Below are positions 22,697 through 32,663 of a stretch of 40,010 nt of DNA, piece by piece. The number at the start of each line of letters is the position of its first letter. Position 1 is the stretch's first letter. Both the position numbers and the translations under genes were made by a program. The DNA is from Marinitenerispora sediminis. Its GTDB lineage: Bacteria > Actinomycetota > Actinomycetes > Streptosporangiales > Streptosporangiaceae. The stretch spans positions 1 through 40,010 of the forward strand of contig NZ_QEIO01000040.1 in assembly GCF_003336425.1 (NCBI RefSeq), in the 5' to 3' direction. Below the pieces are notes generated by a model. The model had not been told where the DNA came from. It made no database searches and was given only the letters and a program-made list of their open reading frames with translations.

Positions 22697-23638
22697 TTAC
22701 GGCTCACCGGTGGTGATCACCTCCAGGTCCTCGCCGAGCTCCGCCTGGCTGAGCTGGGCCAGGTAGTTCATCAACCCGCGGCGGAACGCCTTGGCGGTGT
22801 GCGACGGCTCCACGTCCTTGCGGTGCGCGAGCGCGATGGTGCGCAGCAGGCGGGGCTGGGCCAGCGGGATGCCGCGCAGGCCGGGGCGGTTCTTCAGCAC
22901 CATGCTGGGCACCACGGCCACGCCCAGTCCGGCCTCGACGAACCGCAGCACGGCGTCCATCTCACCGCCCTCCACGGCCAGCCGCGGCTCGAACCCGGCG
23001 GCCCGGCACGCGTGCAGGGTGGCCTCGCGGACGTCGTAGCCCTGCCGGAACATCACGAGCGGGAGGTCGCGCAGGTCGGTGATGCGCATGGCCGCCTGCC
23101 GGGTCGGCCGCGGCGCGGCCACGGAGGAGACCACGACGAGGCTCTCGCGCAGTATCGGCGTGGTGACGAACGCGGGGTCGCTGCTGTGCAGAGGCAGTAT
23201 GATCAACGCCAGGTCGAGCTCCCCGCGCCCGAGGGCCCGGATCAGGTCGCGCGACCCGCTCTCCTCCACGTGCAGCTCGATTCCGGGGAACCGCGCGTGG
23301 AACCGGGCGAGCGCGTCCGCGAGCAGGCCCGCGCACAGCGACGGGGTGGCACCCAGCCGGACCCGTCCGCGGCGCATCCCGGCGAGTTCCTGCACCTCGC
23401 GGCGGGCGGTCTCCATGTCCGTGAGGATGCGCTGGGCGAGCGGCAGCAGGGCTTCACCGGCCGGCGTGAGTGTGATATTTCCCCGGGCGCGGCTGAACAA
23501 CGCCGCTCCCAGCTCCTCTTCGAGGTTGCGGATCTGCTTGCTCAGACTGGGCTGGGCGACGCGCGATAACTCCGCTGCACGGGTGAAATGCCGCGTCTCG
23601 GCCACGGCGAGGAAGTAGGCGAGTTGCTGGAACTGCAT
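22697..23638 (-). CDS. LysR family transcriptional regulator
   Basis: 313 residues from the ATG at 23638. The N-terminal helix-turn-helix is canonical: MQFQQLAYFLAVAETRHFTRAAELSRVAQPSLSKQI in residues 1-36, then LEEELGAALFSR. The rest is the two-lobed periplasmic-binding-like effector domain (about 90-295), including RGRVRLGATPSL and GEMDAVLRFVEAGLGVAVVPSMV. It is divergent from sdhC-2 with only 80 bases between the starts, and a T-N11-A palindrome lies there. It most likely regulates the second sdh operon and itself in response to a metabolite, perhaps a C4 or TCA intermediate. That target is inferred from position. Confidence 0.93.
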   Translation of the reverse strand: MQFQQLAYFLAVAETRHFTRAAELSRVAQPSLSKQIRNLEEELGAALFSRARGNITLTPAGEALLPLAQRILTDMETARREVQELAGMRRGRVRLGATPSLCAGLLADALARFHARFPGIELHVEESGSRDLIRALGRGELDLALIILPLHSSDPAFVTTPILRESLVVVSSVAAPRPTRQAAMRITDLRDLPLVMFRQGYDVREATLHACRAAGFEPRLAVEGGEMDAVLRFVEAGLGVAVVPSMVLKNRPGLRGIPLAQPRLLRTIALAHRKDVEPSHTAKAFRRGLMNYLAQLSQAELGEDLEVITTGEP

Positions 23639-23643
23639 GGTCA

Positions 23644-23658
23644 ATAGCCTATGGCTAT
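23644..23658. promoter_or_regulatory. LysR-type binding site (T-N11-A)
   Basis: ATAGCC-TAT-GGCTAT is a perfect 15-bp palindrome containing T-N11-A, the LysR-family recognition pattern. It starts 6 bases upstream of the LysR start codon and 61 bases before the sdhC-2 GTG, fitting autorepression and upstream activation. Confidence 0.75.
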
Positions 23659-23679
23659 GGAGACCAGCAGTCCTATGAC

Positions 23680-23710
23680 TTAGACGCCGTCCTTTATCGA
23701 GTTTTAAAGT
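23680..23710 (+). promoter_or_regulatory. Promoter-like sequence for sdhCAB-2, possibly leaderless mRNA
   Basis: -35-like TTAGAC (23680-23685), 19-nt spacer, -10-like TAAAGT (23705-23710). Transcription would start at or next to the GTG at 23719. No Shine-Dalgarno sequence precedes that GTG, which fits a leaderless transcript. Confidence 0.4.
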
Positions 23711-23718
23711 GACACGTT

Positions 23719-24420
23719 GTGGCGAACAGTACCCTGACCAAGCAGCGGTCAACGGCATACAGGTCCACGGTGGCACTCAAGGCCGCGATGGCCGTCACCG
23801 GGGCGATCCTTGTGCTGTTCTTGATCGCGCACATGTACGGCAACCTGATGATCTTCGGGGGGCCGCAGACCTTCGACACCTACTCCGCGCACCTCCGCGA
23901 GCTCGGCGAACCGATGCTCCCCTACGAGGGCTTCCTCTGGATCATGCGCGTCGTCCTCCTGGCGAGCGTGCTGGTCCACGCCTACGCGGCGGTGACCCTG
24001 TGGATGCGCGCCCGGCGGGCCCGCCCGGCCGGCCAGCGCTACCACACCAAGAAGAGCGTGCAGCGCAGCTACGCGTCCTACACCATGCGGTGGGGCGGCG
24101 TGGTCGTCGTGCTCTTCGTGATCTATCACATCCTGCACCTCACCACGAACGACATCGCGCCCGGCGGTGCCTCCGCGAGCCCCTACGAGCGCGTGGTGAA
24201 CGGCTTCCAGATCTGGTGGGTCGTCCTCAGCTACGTGATCGCGCTCGCCGCGGTCGGCTTCCACCTGCGGCACGGCATCTGGAGCGCGGTGGCCACCCTG
24301 GGCGGGAACCGGGCCGGCCGGCAGCGTTCGCTCAACATCATCGCGACCGGGCTCTCCCTGGTCGTCACGATCGGCTTCCTGATTCCGCCGTTCGCCGTTC
24401 TCCTCGGGCTGGTGAAGTAA
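23719..24420 (+). CDS. sdhC: Succinate dehydrogenase cytochrome b subunit, operon 2
   Basis: 233 residues from the GTG at 23719 (MANSTLTKQR when initiated). Five membrane helices: KAAMAVTGAILVLFLIAHMYGNL, GFLWIMRVVLLASVLVHAYAAVTLW, GGVVVVLFVIYHILHLT, GFQIWWVVLSYVIALAAVGFHLRHGIWS and LNIIATGLSLVVTIGFLIPPFAVLLGL. Histidines in helices 1, 2, 3 and 4 (AHMYGN, VHAYA, YHILHL, FHLRHG) are placed as haem ligands. This is the single-anchor, di-haem B-type cytochrome b seen in Corynebacterium and Bacillus, which works with menaquinone. TAA is followed directly by the ATG of sdhA. Confidence 0.95.
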   Translation: MANSTLTKQRSTAYRSTVALKAAMAVTGAILVLFLIAHMYGNLMIFGGPQTFDTYSAHLRELGEPMLPYEGFLWIMRVVLLASVLVHAYAAVTLWMRARRARPAGQRYHTKKSVQRSYASYTMRWGGVVVVLFVIYHILHLTTNDIAPGGASASPYERVVNGFQIWWVVLSYVIALAAVGFHLRHGIWSAVATLGGNRAGRQRSLNIIATGLSLVVTIGFLIPPFAVLLGLVK

Positions 24421-26357
<1,937 letters not shown>

Positions 26358-26361
<4 letters not shown>

Positions 26362-27107
26362 ACATCACCCTGCGCGTTTGGCGCCAGAAGAGCCGCGACG
26401 ACGAGGGCCGGATGGTCACCTACCAGGTCGAGGACGTCTCTCCGGACATGTCCTTCCTGGAGATGCTCGACGTCCTCAACGAGAAGCTCACGCTCGACGG
26501 GCACGAGCCGGTGGCCTTCGACCACGACTGCCGCGAGGGCATCTGCGGCGCGTGCGGCGTCGTCATCAACGGCGTGGCGCACGGCCCGGAGACCACCACG
26601 ACCTGCCAGCTGCACATGCGCAGCTTCAAGGACGGCGACGTCATCGACGTCGAGCCGTGGCGGGCCAAGGCGTTCCCGGTGATCAAGGACCTGGTCGTCG
26701 ACCGGGGCGCCTTCGACCGGATCATCCAGGCCGGCGGCTACATCAGCGCCCCGACCGGTACCGCGCCGGACGCCCACGCCATGCCGGTGCCCAAGGCCGA
26801 CGCCGACCGCGCGTTCGACGCGGCCACCTGCATCGGCTGCGGCGCCTGCGTGGCCGCCTGCCCGAACGCCTCCGGCATGCTGTTCACCGCCGCCAAGGTC
26901 ACCCACCTCGGCATGCTGCCGCAGGGCCAGCCCGAGCGGGCCGCCCGCGTGGTGAAGATGGTGAACCAGCACGACGAGGAGGACTTCGGCGGCTGCACCA
27001 ACATCGGGGAGTGCGCGGCGGTCTGCCCGAAGGGCATCCCGCTGGACACCATCTCCCAGCTCAACCGGGACCTGCTCGGGTCCCTCGCGAGCGGGAACCC
27101 CAAGTAG
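26358..27107 (+). CDS. sdhB: Succinate dehydrogenase/fumarate reductase iron-sulfur subunit, operon 2
   Basis: 249 residues; GTG at 26358 overlaps the sdhA stop (GTGA). [2Fe-2S] ligands: Cys58, Cys63, Cys66 and Cys83 (CREGICGAC ... C). The 4Fe/3Fe cluster ligands lie in [13 protein letters not shown] (Cys158, 161, 164, 168) and [18 protein letters not shown] (Cys213, 219, 223). The motifs differ clearly from those of the operon 1 SdhB, so the two are old paralogues rather than a recent duplication. Final gene of the operon; a strong hairpin follows. Confidence 0.96.
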
Positions 27108-27119
27108 CGGGGACCCGCG

Positions 27120-27174
27120 CGCCCGCTCATGCGGGCGGACCAGGGGGCCGGTCTCTTCGGAGGCCGGCCCCCTG
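27120..27174. terminator. Two hairpins between sdhB-2 and the RNA methyltransferase
   Basis: CGCCCGC (27120-27126)/GCGGGCG (27131-27137), then CAGGGGGCCGG (27141-27151)/CCGGCCCCCTG (27164-27174) with a 12-nt loop. They separate convergent genes and can act on both strands. Confidence 0.8.
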
Positions 27175-27228
27175 CGCGTCGGCCGGGGTCCCGGCAGGCG
27201 GCCGGCCGAACGCGCCGGAAGCCGCCGG

Positions 27229-27900
27229 TCAGACCGGCTGGTCGAACACGTGGGCGCGGACCCAGGCGTGCATGGCGACCGCCGCGGCCGCGCCGGCGTT
27301 GATGGACCGGGTGGAGCCGAACTGCGCGATGGAGAGCACCGCCGCACAGGCCTCGCGGACCTCCTCCGACAGCCCCGGGCCCTCCTGGCCGAACACCAGC
27401 ACGCAGGCGCGCGGCAGCGGGTAGCTCTCCAGCGGCACCGAACCGGGCAGGTTGTCGACCCCGATGACCGGCAGGCCCCGCTCGGCGGCCCACGCCACCA
27501 GCGCGGCGGTGTCGGGGTGGTGGTGCACGTGCTGGTAGCGCTCGGTCACCATGGCGCCGCGCCGGTTCCACCGGCGCCGACCCACGATGTGCACGGCGGC
27601 GGCGCAGAACGCGTTGGCGGTGCGCACCACCGAGCCGATGTTGAAGTCGTGCTCCCAGTTCTCCACGGCCACGTGGAACGGGTGGCGGCGGGTGTCGAGG
27701 TCGGCGACGATGGCCTCGTGCCGCCAGTACCGGTAGCGGTCCACGACGTTGCGCCGGTCCCCGCCGGCGAGGAGCTCGGGGTCGTAGTGCTCGCCGTCCG
27801 GCCACGGGCCGGGCCACGGACCGACGCCCACGGCCGGCCGGCCCGGGTCGGCCTCGTGGTCGGGGACGGACGGGGGAGACGGGGCGACCTGCTCACTCAC
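27229..27900 (-). CDS. SpoU/TrmH family RNA 2'-O-methyltransferase
   Basis: 223 residues from the GTG at 27900 (CTGGAG upstream); the long open frame continuing upstream is a shadow of the neighbouring NLR-like gene. SPOUT-fold enzyme using S-adenosylmethionine to methylate ribose in tRNA or rRNA. Motif 1 is NWEHDFNIGSVVRTANAF (residues about 80-97), motif 2 CVLVFGQEGPGLSEE, motif 3 SIAQFGSTRSINAGAAAAVAMHAW, which form the knot and SAM pocket. The N-terminal ~70 residues are Pro-rich and then RYRYWRHEAIVADLD. The RNA target is unknown. Confidence 0.92.
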   Translation of the reverse strand: MSEQVAPSPPSVPDHEADPGRPAVGVGPWPGPWPDGEHYDPELLAGGDRRNVVDRYRYWRHEAIVADLDTRRHPFHVAVENWEHDFNIGSVVRTANAFCAAAVHIVGRRRWNRRGAMVTERYQHVHHHPDTAALVAWAAERGLPVIGVDNLPGSVPLESYPLPRACVLVFGQEGPGLSEEVREACAAVLSIAQFGSTRSINAGAAAAVAMHAWVRAHVFDQPV

Positions 27901-27926
27901 GTGCTCCAGGGTATCGGCACCGGGGC

Positions 27927-30242
27927 TCACCTCCCGGAGCCGTCGACTCCGTCCAGCTGGGCGCGGACCCGGTCCGCCCCCGGGTGGTGCACCGCGGCGT
28001 AGAGGCGTTCGGCGGCGGCCAGCGACTCCCGCCAGGCGGCCTGGTCCTCCGCGCGCAGCGCCAGCTCGGCGCGGACCTCCAGCGCCTCGGCCAACCGGAC
28101 GGTCTGCCCGGAGCCGTGGAGCGCCACCAGCGCGGAGTCGACGGCGCCGCGGGCGGCGGTGTCCTCGCCGAGAGCCGCGAGCACCCGCGCCAGCTCCACC
28201 CGGGCCCGCGCGTGCAGCGCGGCGTCGGTGCCGACGGCGAGCGCCGCCTCCAGTGTGCGCCGGGCGAGGTCGGGCCGGCCGGCGAGCCGGTGCACCCGGC
28301 CGAGCTGGTAGCTGTTCAGCGCCACACCGCGGGCGTTGCCGGCGGCCCGGTGCAGCTCGATCACCTCCTCCAGGCACTGGGCGGCGCGGGCGTGGTCGCC
28401 GCGCTCCCGGTGCAGCCGGTGGGTGCCGTCCAGTACCACGGCGAGGTCCAGCGGGAAGCGGGAGCTGGTCTCGGCCGCGGCCGCCCGGGCGAGCGCGAAC
28501 TGCTCCTCGGCGATGCCGAACTCCCGTTCGGCGAGGGCGCGGTAGTGCGCCGGGTCGGCGGCCCGCTCCTCCGCGGAACGGCCGTCCCGCCCGGCCGGGT
28601 GTGCCGCCGCGCGGAGCGCGCCCGCTCCCAGGTCGGTGTGCACGCGGGCGAGGTGGTCGCGCATGAGGGCCTCGGCGCCGCGGTGGCCGAGCAGCGACGC
28701 GCTGTCGACGGCCATGGTGTAGGCCGCCCGCGCGTCGACGTAGAGCTTGTCGCTGTCGTAGAGCGCCCACGCGCTCGCACACAGCCGGACCACGGCGGCG
28801 TGCCGGCCGAGCTCGAAGGCCAGCGTGATGACGGCGTACAGGTTGTGGCGTTCGGCGCGGAGCCAGTCGAGGGCTTCGGCCCGCCCGGTGAACGGAAGGT
28901 CGAGGTGCTCCGGCAGTCCGGGCACCGGCAGCCGGTCACGCAGCCGCAGCGGCCGGCCGAGCACGGCATCGTCGGCCTGCCCCGCGGCGGCCGTGTACCA
29001 GAGCACCGCTCGGACCAGGGCGGCTTCGCGTTCGGCCACGGGGTCGACCTCTTCGGTGCGGCGTAGGGCGTCGAGCTCGACCAGCTTGGGGTAGCGGTAG
29101 CCGGAGTCGTCGCCGGTGTCCTCCAGGAGGTGGCGCTCGGCCAGCGCCGCCAGCGCGTCGCCGGCGTCCTCGGAGCCGGCGGGCGGGCCGAGGAGGGCGG
29201 CGGCCACGCCCGCGTTGAGGGCCGGACCGGGGAAGAGGCTCGCCAGCCGGTAGAGCCGTGCCTCCCGCGCCGGGAGCTCGGCGTAGGCGAGATCGCAGAT
29301 CTCGCTGGGAGTGCGCACCGCCGGATCGGCGTCGGGCCCGGCGAACCGGGTGAAGGCGCCGAGGCGGCGCCGCTGGTCGGCCAGGCGCTGGGCGACCCGC
29401 TCCAGCGGGACGGCCGGATGCCGGCGGAGGTAGCCCCCGACGATGCGGAGGGCGACCGGCACACCGGCGCAGAACTCCGCGATCTGCCGCAGGGCCGGAG
29501 CGTCCGGATGCCGGTCGCCGGCGGGCCCGGTACCGTCGCGCCGGGCCATGCGGGTGAGCAGTTCGGCGGCGGCCTCACCGGACAGCGGCCGGACGGGCAC
29601 GTAGTCGGCCCCCGGCGCGAGGTCGAGCGAGCGCAGCTGCCGCCGGGTGGTGACGACGACCACGCCGCCGGGCGAGTTGGGCAGCAGTTCGCGGACCTGG
29701 GCGCTGGAGTCGGCGTCGTCGATGAGCAGGACGACCCGGCGCCCGGCCGTGATGGAGCGGAACAGCGCCGCCCGCTCCTCCGGCAGTGCGGGAACGGCGT
29801 CGGAGGGCAGACCGTACTGCCGCAGGAAACCGGCCAGGATGTCGCTGGTGCCGGGACGGGTGCCGTCGGACCGGCGCGCGAGCGAGGCGTACAGGCGGTC
29901 GGCGTCCGGTGGCGTGTGCGAGACGTGGCCGTAGCGGAGCGCCAGGGCCGTCTTGCCCAGGCCGCCGAAGCCGTGCAGCACGGCCACGCCGGTCGTGCGG
30001 CCGCGCGCCGCCCGCTCGCCCGTGGCGCGCACCAGGGCGAGTTCGGTGTGGCGGTCGACGAAGGGCTCCACCGGGGCGGGGAGCATGGACGGCACCGGGA
30101 GCCGGGCCGCGCCCACGTGGAGGGTGAGGTTTCCGTGGAGTTCGCCGACCTGCACCACGGCGGCCCCCGCACCGGAGACGTCACCCACCTCGTTCGCCCG
30201 CGCGGGCCCCTCTCCCGCGCGCTCCCTGTCCTCCTCCGGCAT
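27927..30242 (-). CDS. NLR-like STAND ATPase (NB-ARC plus TPR) with N-terminal amyloid-signalling motif
   Basis: 771 residues; ATG at 30242 with GGGAGGG six nt upstream. After a short acidic leader, residues 20-42 carry GDVSGAGAAVVQVGELHGNL, which matches the VVQxG-x-[IL]-x-G pattern of RHIM-like bacterial amyloid motifs and the C-terminus of the divergent partner. FVDRHTEL (61-68) leads into the NB-ARC domain: Walker A GFGGLGKT (91-98), Walker B VLLIDD (171-176), sensor strand VVVVTTR (194-200), GVPVAL (261-266). The region after about residue 430 is helical repeats of TPR type, for example ARAAYTMAVDSASLLGHRG and NSYQLGRVHRLAGRPDLARRTLEAAL. Family members act as signal-sensing oligomerising switches. 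A SARP-type DNA-binding domain is absent. Role in defence is inference. Confidence 0.88.
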   Translation of the reverse strand: MPEEDRERAGEGPARANEVGDVSGAGAAVVQVGELHGNLTLHVGAARLPVPSMLPAPVEPFVDRHTELALVRATGERAARGRTTGVAVLHGFGGLGKTALALRYGHVSHTPPDADRLYASLARRSDGTRPGTSDILAGFLRQYGLPSDAVPALPEERAALFRSITAGRRVVLLIDDADSSAQVRELLPNSPGGVVVVTTRRQLRSLDLAPGADYVPVRPLSGEAAAELLTRMARRDGTGPAGDRHPDAPALRQIAEFCAGVPVALRIVGGYLRRHPAVPLERVAQRLADQRRRLGAFTRFAGPDADPAVRTPSEICDLAYAELPAREARLYRLASLFPGPALNAGVAAALLGPPAGSEDAGDALAALAERHLLEDTGDDSGYRYPKLVELDALRRTEEVDPVAEREAALVRAVLWYTAAAGQADDAVLGRPLRLRDRLPVPGLPEHLDLPFTGRAEALDWLRAERHNLYAVITLAFELGRHAAVVRLCASAWALYDSDKLYVDARAAYTMAVDSASLLGHRGAEALMRDHLARVHTDLGAGALRAAAHPAGRDGRSAEERAADPAHYRALAEREFGIAEEQFALARAAAAETSSRFPLDLAVVLDGTHRLHRERGDHARAAQCLEEVIELHRAAGNARGVALNSYQLGRVHRLAGRPDLARRTLEAALAVGTDAALHARARVELARVLAALGEDTAARGAVDSALVALHGSGQTVRLAEALEVRAELALRAEDQAAWRESLAAAERLYAAVHHPGADRVRAQLDGVDGSGR
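30120..30158 (-). other. N-terminal amyloid-signalling motif of the NLR-like protein
   Basis: Codes for residues 29-41, VVQVGELHGNLTL. Aligned with the partner's VVQAGHITGDINL it keeps V, V, Q, G, G and L, with I/L and D/N exchanges. The preceding residues also align (N-x-[IV]-GDV). Confidence 0.75.
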
Positions 30243-30460
30243 GCGACTCCCTCCCGAAACCCCAGCGGCTAACCGGAATCTACGGGAGACTGCGAGGTGC
30301 GGGCCACCTCGGCGCGGCGGCCTGTGCACAATCCCGGAACCGGGTGCCCAGGGGTGTACCCGGCGCCGGTAAACCGGGGACAATGCCCGAGCGGGCCGCC
30401 CTGCGTCGTCCAGCCGGCGGGGTCCGCCGCCGAAGCCGCCCACGTCCACCGGGAGGACCC
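30243..30460. promoter_or_regulatory. Divergent promoter region of the NLR-like/effector pair
   Basis: 218 bases. On the plus strand two -10-like sequences are visible, CACAAT (30327-30332) and GACAAT (30379-30384), without convincing -35 boxes. The region is GC-rich with short CCGG palindromes. A shared region would allow coordinated expression. Confidence 0.35.
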
Positions 30461-30847
30461 ATGGCCGATCCGATCTCCGTGGCGGTCGCCGCCGCGATCG
30501 CCGGGAAAGTCGCCGAATCCCTGACCGACGCCGGAAAGCGACTGCTCGCCGCGCTGCGCCAGCGCGTCCAGGACAAGCTGAAGGACGACCCGAACGGCCT
30601 GCTGGCGCTGCTCTCCGCCACCCAGGATCCCGAGAACCCCGACCGGCAGGTGGAGCTGGCCGAGGCCGTGGAGGCGGCCGAGGCCGCCGACCCCGCCTTC
30701 CGCACCGATGTCCGGGAGCTGTGGAAGCAGGTGCGGGCCGAGAGCACCGGGCCGGGGACCGTGCGCAACACCATCCGGGGCGACGTGCGGGACGGCAGCA
30801 CCGTGGTGCAGGCGGGCCACATCACCGGCGACATCAACCTGCGCTGA
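30461..30847 (+). CDS. Small Bell-like effector protein with C-terminal amyloid motif
   Basis: 128 residues; ATG at 30461 with GGGAGG at 30451-30456. The N-terminal part starts MADPISVAVAAAIAGKVAESL, an Ala/Gly-rich amphipathic helix, followed by further helices to about residue 95 (LLAALRQRVQDKLKDD, LAEAVEAAEAADPAF, DVRELWKQVRAE). No signal peptide. The tail TVRNTIRGDVRDGSTVVQAG... ends in the motif VVQAGHITGDINLR (115-128, bases 30803-30844). A helical 'Bell'-type domain with a C-terminal amyloid motif, next to an NLR with the same motif at its N-terminus, is the layout known for BASS systems, where the helical domain is the presumed membrane-targeting death effector. The domain name rests on my recognition of the N-terminal pattern; the toxic role is inference. 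Confidence 0.8.
   Translation: MADPISVAVAAAIAGKVAESLTDAGKRLLAALRQRVQDKLKDDPNGLLALLSATQDPENPDRQVELAEAVEAAEAADPAFRTDVRELWKQVRAESTGPGTVRNTIRGDVRDGSTVVQAGHITGDINLR
30803..30844 (+). other. C-terminal amyloid-signalling motif of the effector
   Basis: Codes for the last 14 residues, VVQAGHITGDINLR. The motif reaches the very end of the protein, as expected for a prion-forming tail templated by the NLR partner. Confidence 0.75.
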
Positions 30848-30874
30848 CGGCGCGGCTCACACCGGCCGCGCGTC

Positions 30875-30939
30875 CTGACCGGCTGCGGACCGCTGGCCGG
30901 GCCCCCCGGGTGCTCCGGCGGGCGCCGGAGCGGGGTCAG
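30875..30939. terminator. Nested hairpins between convergent genes
   Basis: Inner hairpin GCTCCGGCG (30912-30920)/CGCCGGAGC (30923-30931). An outer pair CTGACC (30875-30880)/GGTCAG (30934-30939) encloses it. Lies between the effector stop (30847) and the TagF-like stop (30997), so it probably terminates both. Confidence 0.6.
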
Positions 30940-30996
30940 CCGGCCGGGCCGCGCCATGGTCGCGGGGTGCGGGGACCGGCGGCAGGCCCGCGAAGA

Positions 30997-32631
30997 TCAG
31001 CGGGGGGGGGTACCTCGGATGACCGTCTCGCGGGTGCCGACGCGCACCGGCACCCCGGCCGCCAGCGCGCGCAGCGGCCGGCCGTCCACCGCCCACGCGT
31101 AGACGGCCGCCGCCGCGACGAACAGGTCGGTGCCGGACAGCTCCACCTCCACCGCGCGGCCGTCGCGCAGCCGCAGCAGGGCGCGCGGCCCGCCGAGTGA
31201 GGCCGCGGCCAGACCGCAGCCGGGGAAGCGGCGCAGTGTCCGGACGATCCACGCCGCGGGCGACTCGGTCTCCGAGGTGTGCGACCGCACGGCGATGTCG
31301 GGGCTGGCCGCGGTCGCCGAGTGCAGCAGTTCCGCCGCCACCACCTCGAAGCGTTCGGCGTCGCCGACGCCGGGGTCCAGGGTCGCGAAGCGCCGCACCC
31401 GCACGCCGTCCGCCGTGACGTCGGCCTCCACCGCGAAGCGCTCGGGCTCCTCGGCGTGCGGCGCCGGAACGGGGAGCGGCGGCGGCTCCGGGGCCGCCGT
31501 CCGCGGCGGGGAGAGCCGCAGCATCCCGTACATCAGCCGGCGCATGCGGCCGCCCGACCCGCCGGGGTGCTGGATGAGCAGGTCGGCGGCGGCGAGCGAG
31601 CCGCCGTCCCGCTCGGCGGCCGCCAGTTGCGCGCGCAGGTCCCCGCCGGGGTCCAGCCGCGGCGTCGCGCGGCCGAACTCCGCGAGCGGGGAGTCGGGCG
31701 CGATGAGGGCGTCACCGAAGGTGGCCAGGAGCACCGGGCGGCCGAGGGCGGCCGCGTAGTAGGACACCGAGCCGTGGTCGCCGACCACCACGTCAGCCGC
31801 GACCAGAGTCGCCCGCCAGCCCTCCAGGGGCGGCACGAGCCGCAGGCCGGCCGCCAGTTCGGGTGCCAGCCAGCGCCGCAGCTGGGCCGGGCTGTACCGG
31901 TACCAGACGTTGGGGTGCGCGATGAGCGCGACCCGGTACTCGTCGTGGGGGAGCTGGGCGAGCAGCGCGCCCAGCAGCCGGCGGCCGTGCCGGCCGAGCA
32001 GCGAGTCGTGGTGCCAGGTCGAGGTCACCACGACCAGCCGCCGCCCCTGCGTGGCGCCGAGGGCCCGCCGGTAGTGCTCGCGCCGCTCCGCGCTCGCCAG
32101 CATCCGGTCGTAGCTGGGGTCGCCGACCACCACCGCGCGCTCGGCCGCCTCGGGGTAGCTCGCGCGCAACCGCGCCACCTGCTCGGTGTGCGAGAGGGCG
32201 AGCCGGGCGGGCAGCGTCCGGCCCCGGTGCTCCAGCTGGGAGCGGGCCAGCCCCGACGCGACGCTGAGCGATCCCGGCAGGGTGCCGACCAGCCGGTTGT
32301 GCCCGGCACCGTGCGGCATGAACAGCATGGGGGCACCCAGCCGGTGCAGCTCGCCCTTCGGGTTGGCGACCAGGGCGAGGTCGAAGCCGCTCCCGGAGGC
32401 GGCGGCGTGCTCCCACGGCACCAGCCGCTCCACGCCCGCGTCGCGGAGCATGCCGGCGATGCCGGCGCCGAACCGGGAGCCGGCGTTGACGGTGAAGTCC
32501 ACCGCCACCCGCTCGTCGCCGCGGAACAGCTCGGCGACGTCCAGCAGCCGGGCGGTGCACGGCACGGTCCGCGCTACGGCGAGCACCGTGCGCTCCACGG
32601 GGAGCGTGCCCCACGGGTCCTGGGCGCCCAC
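30997..32631 (-). CDS. TagF-like CDP-glycerol/polyol-phosphate transferase family protein
   Basis: 544 residues from the GTG at 32631, with GAGGAGG just upstream. Resembles the glycerophosphotransferase (TagF/GT-B-like) fold: FMPHGAGHNRLV near residue 100, VVVGDPSYDRMLA, LVVVTSTWHHDSLLGRHG, IAHPNVWYRYSP and ADVVVGDHGSVSYYAAALGRPVLLATFG, the last matching the C-terminal phosphate-binding loop of this family. The substrate histidines (HG, HPN, DHGSV) are present. A C-terminal domain of about 150 residues is added that I do not recognise. The family builds polyol-phosphate wall polymers; the substrate here is unknown. The last codons contain a run of nine C. Follows the DUF3054 gene by 32 nt, probably one transcript. 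Confidence 0.7.
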   Translation of the reverse strand: MGAQDPWGTLPVERTVLAVARTVPCTARLLDVAELFRGDERVAVDFTVNAGSRFGAGIAGMLRDAGVERLVPWEHAAASGSGFDLALVANPKGELHRLGAPMLFMPHGAGHNRLVGTLPGSLSVASGLARSQLEHRGRTLPARLALSHTEQVARLRASYPEAAERAVVVGDPSYDRMLASAERREHYRRALGATQGRRLVVVTSTWHHDSLLGRHGRRLLGALLAQLPHDEYRVALIAHPNVWYRYSPAQLRRWLAPELAAGLRLVPPLEGWRATLVAADVVVGDHGSVSYYAAALGRPVLLATFGDALIAPDSPLAEFGRATPRLDPGGDLRAQLAAAERDGGSLAAADLLIQHPGGSGGRMRRLMYGMLRLSPPRTAAPEPPPLPVPAPHAEEPERFAVEADVTADGVRVRRFATLDPGVGDAERFEVVAAELLHSATAASPDIAVRSHTSETESPAAWIVRTLRRFPGCGLAAASLGGPRALLRLRDGRAVEVELSGTDLFVAAAAVYAWAVDGRPLRALAAGVPVRVGTRETVIRGTPPR

Positions 32632-32663
32632 GCCGCCTCCTCGTCCGGGGTCCGGGGCCGCGC

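Noticed and set aside
22535-23569. 344-codon plus-strand frame opposite the LysR gene
   Set aside because: Antisense shadow of a clear LysR protein.
27927-30242. SARP/AfsR-type antibiotic regulator
   Set aside because: The protein has NB-ARC and TPR regions as in AfsR, but its N-terminus has no winged-helix or BTAD domain, only a short amyloid-type motif.
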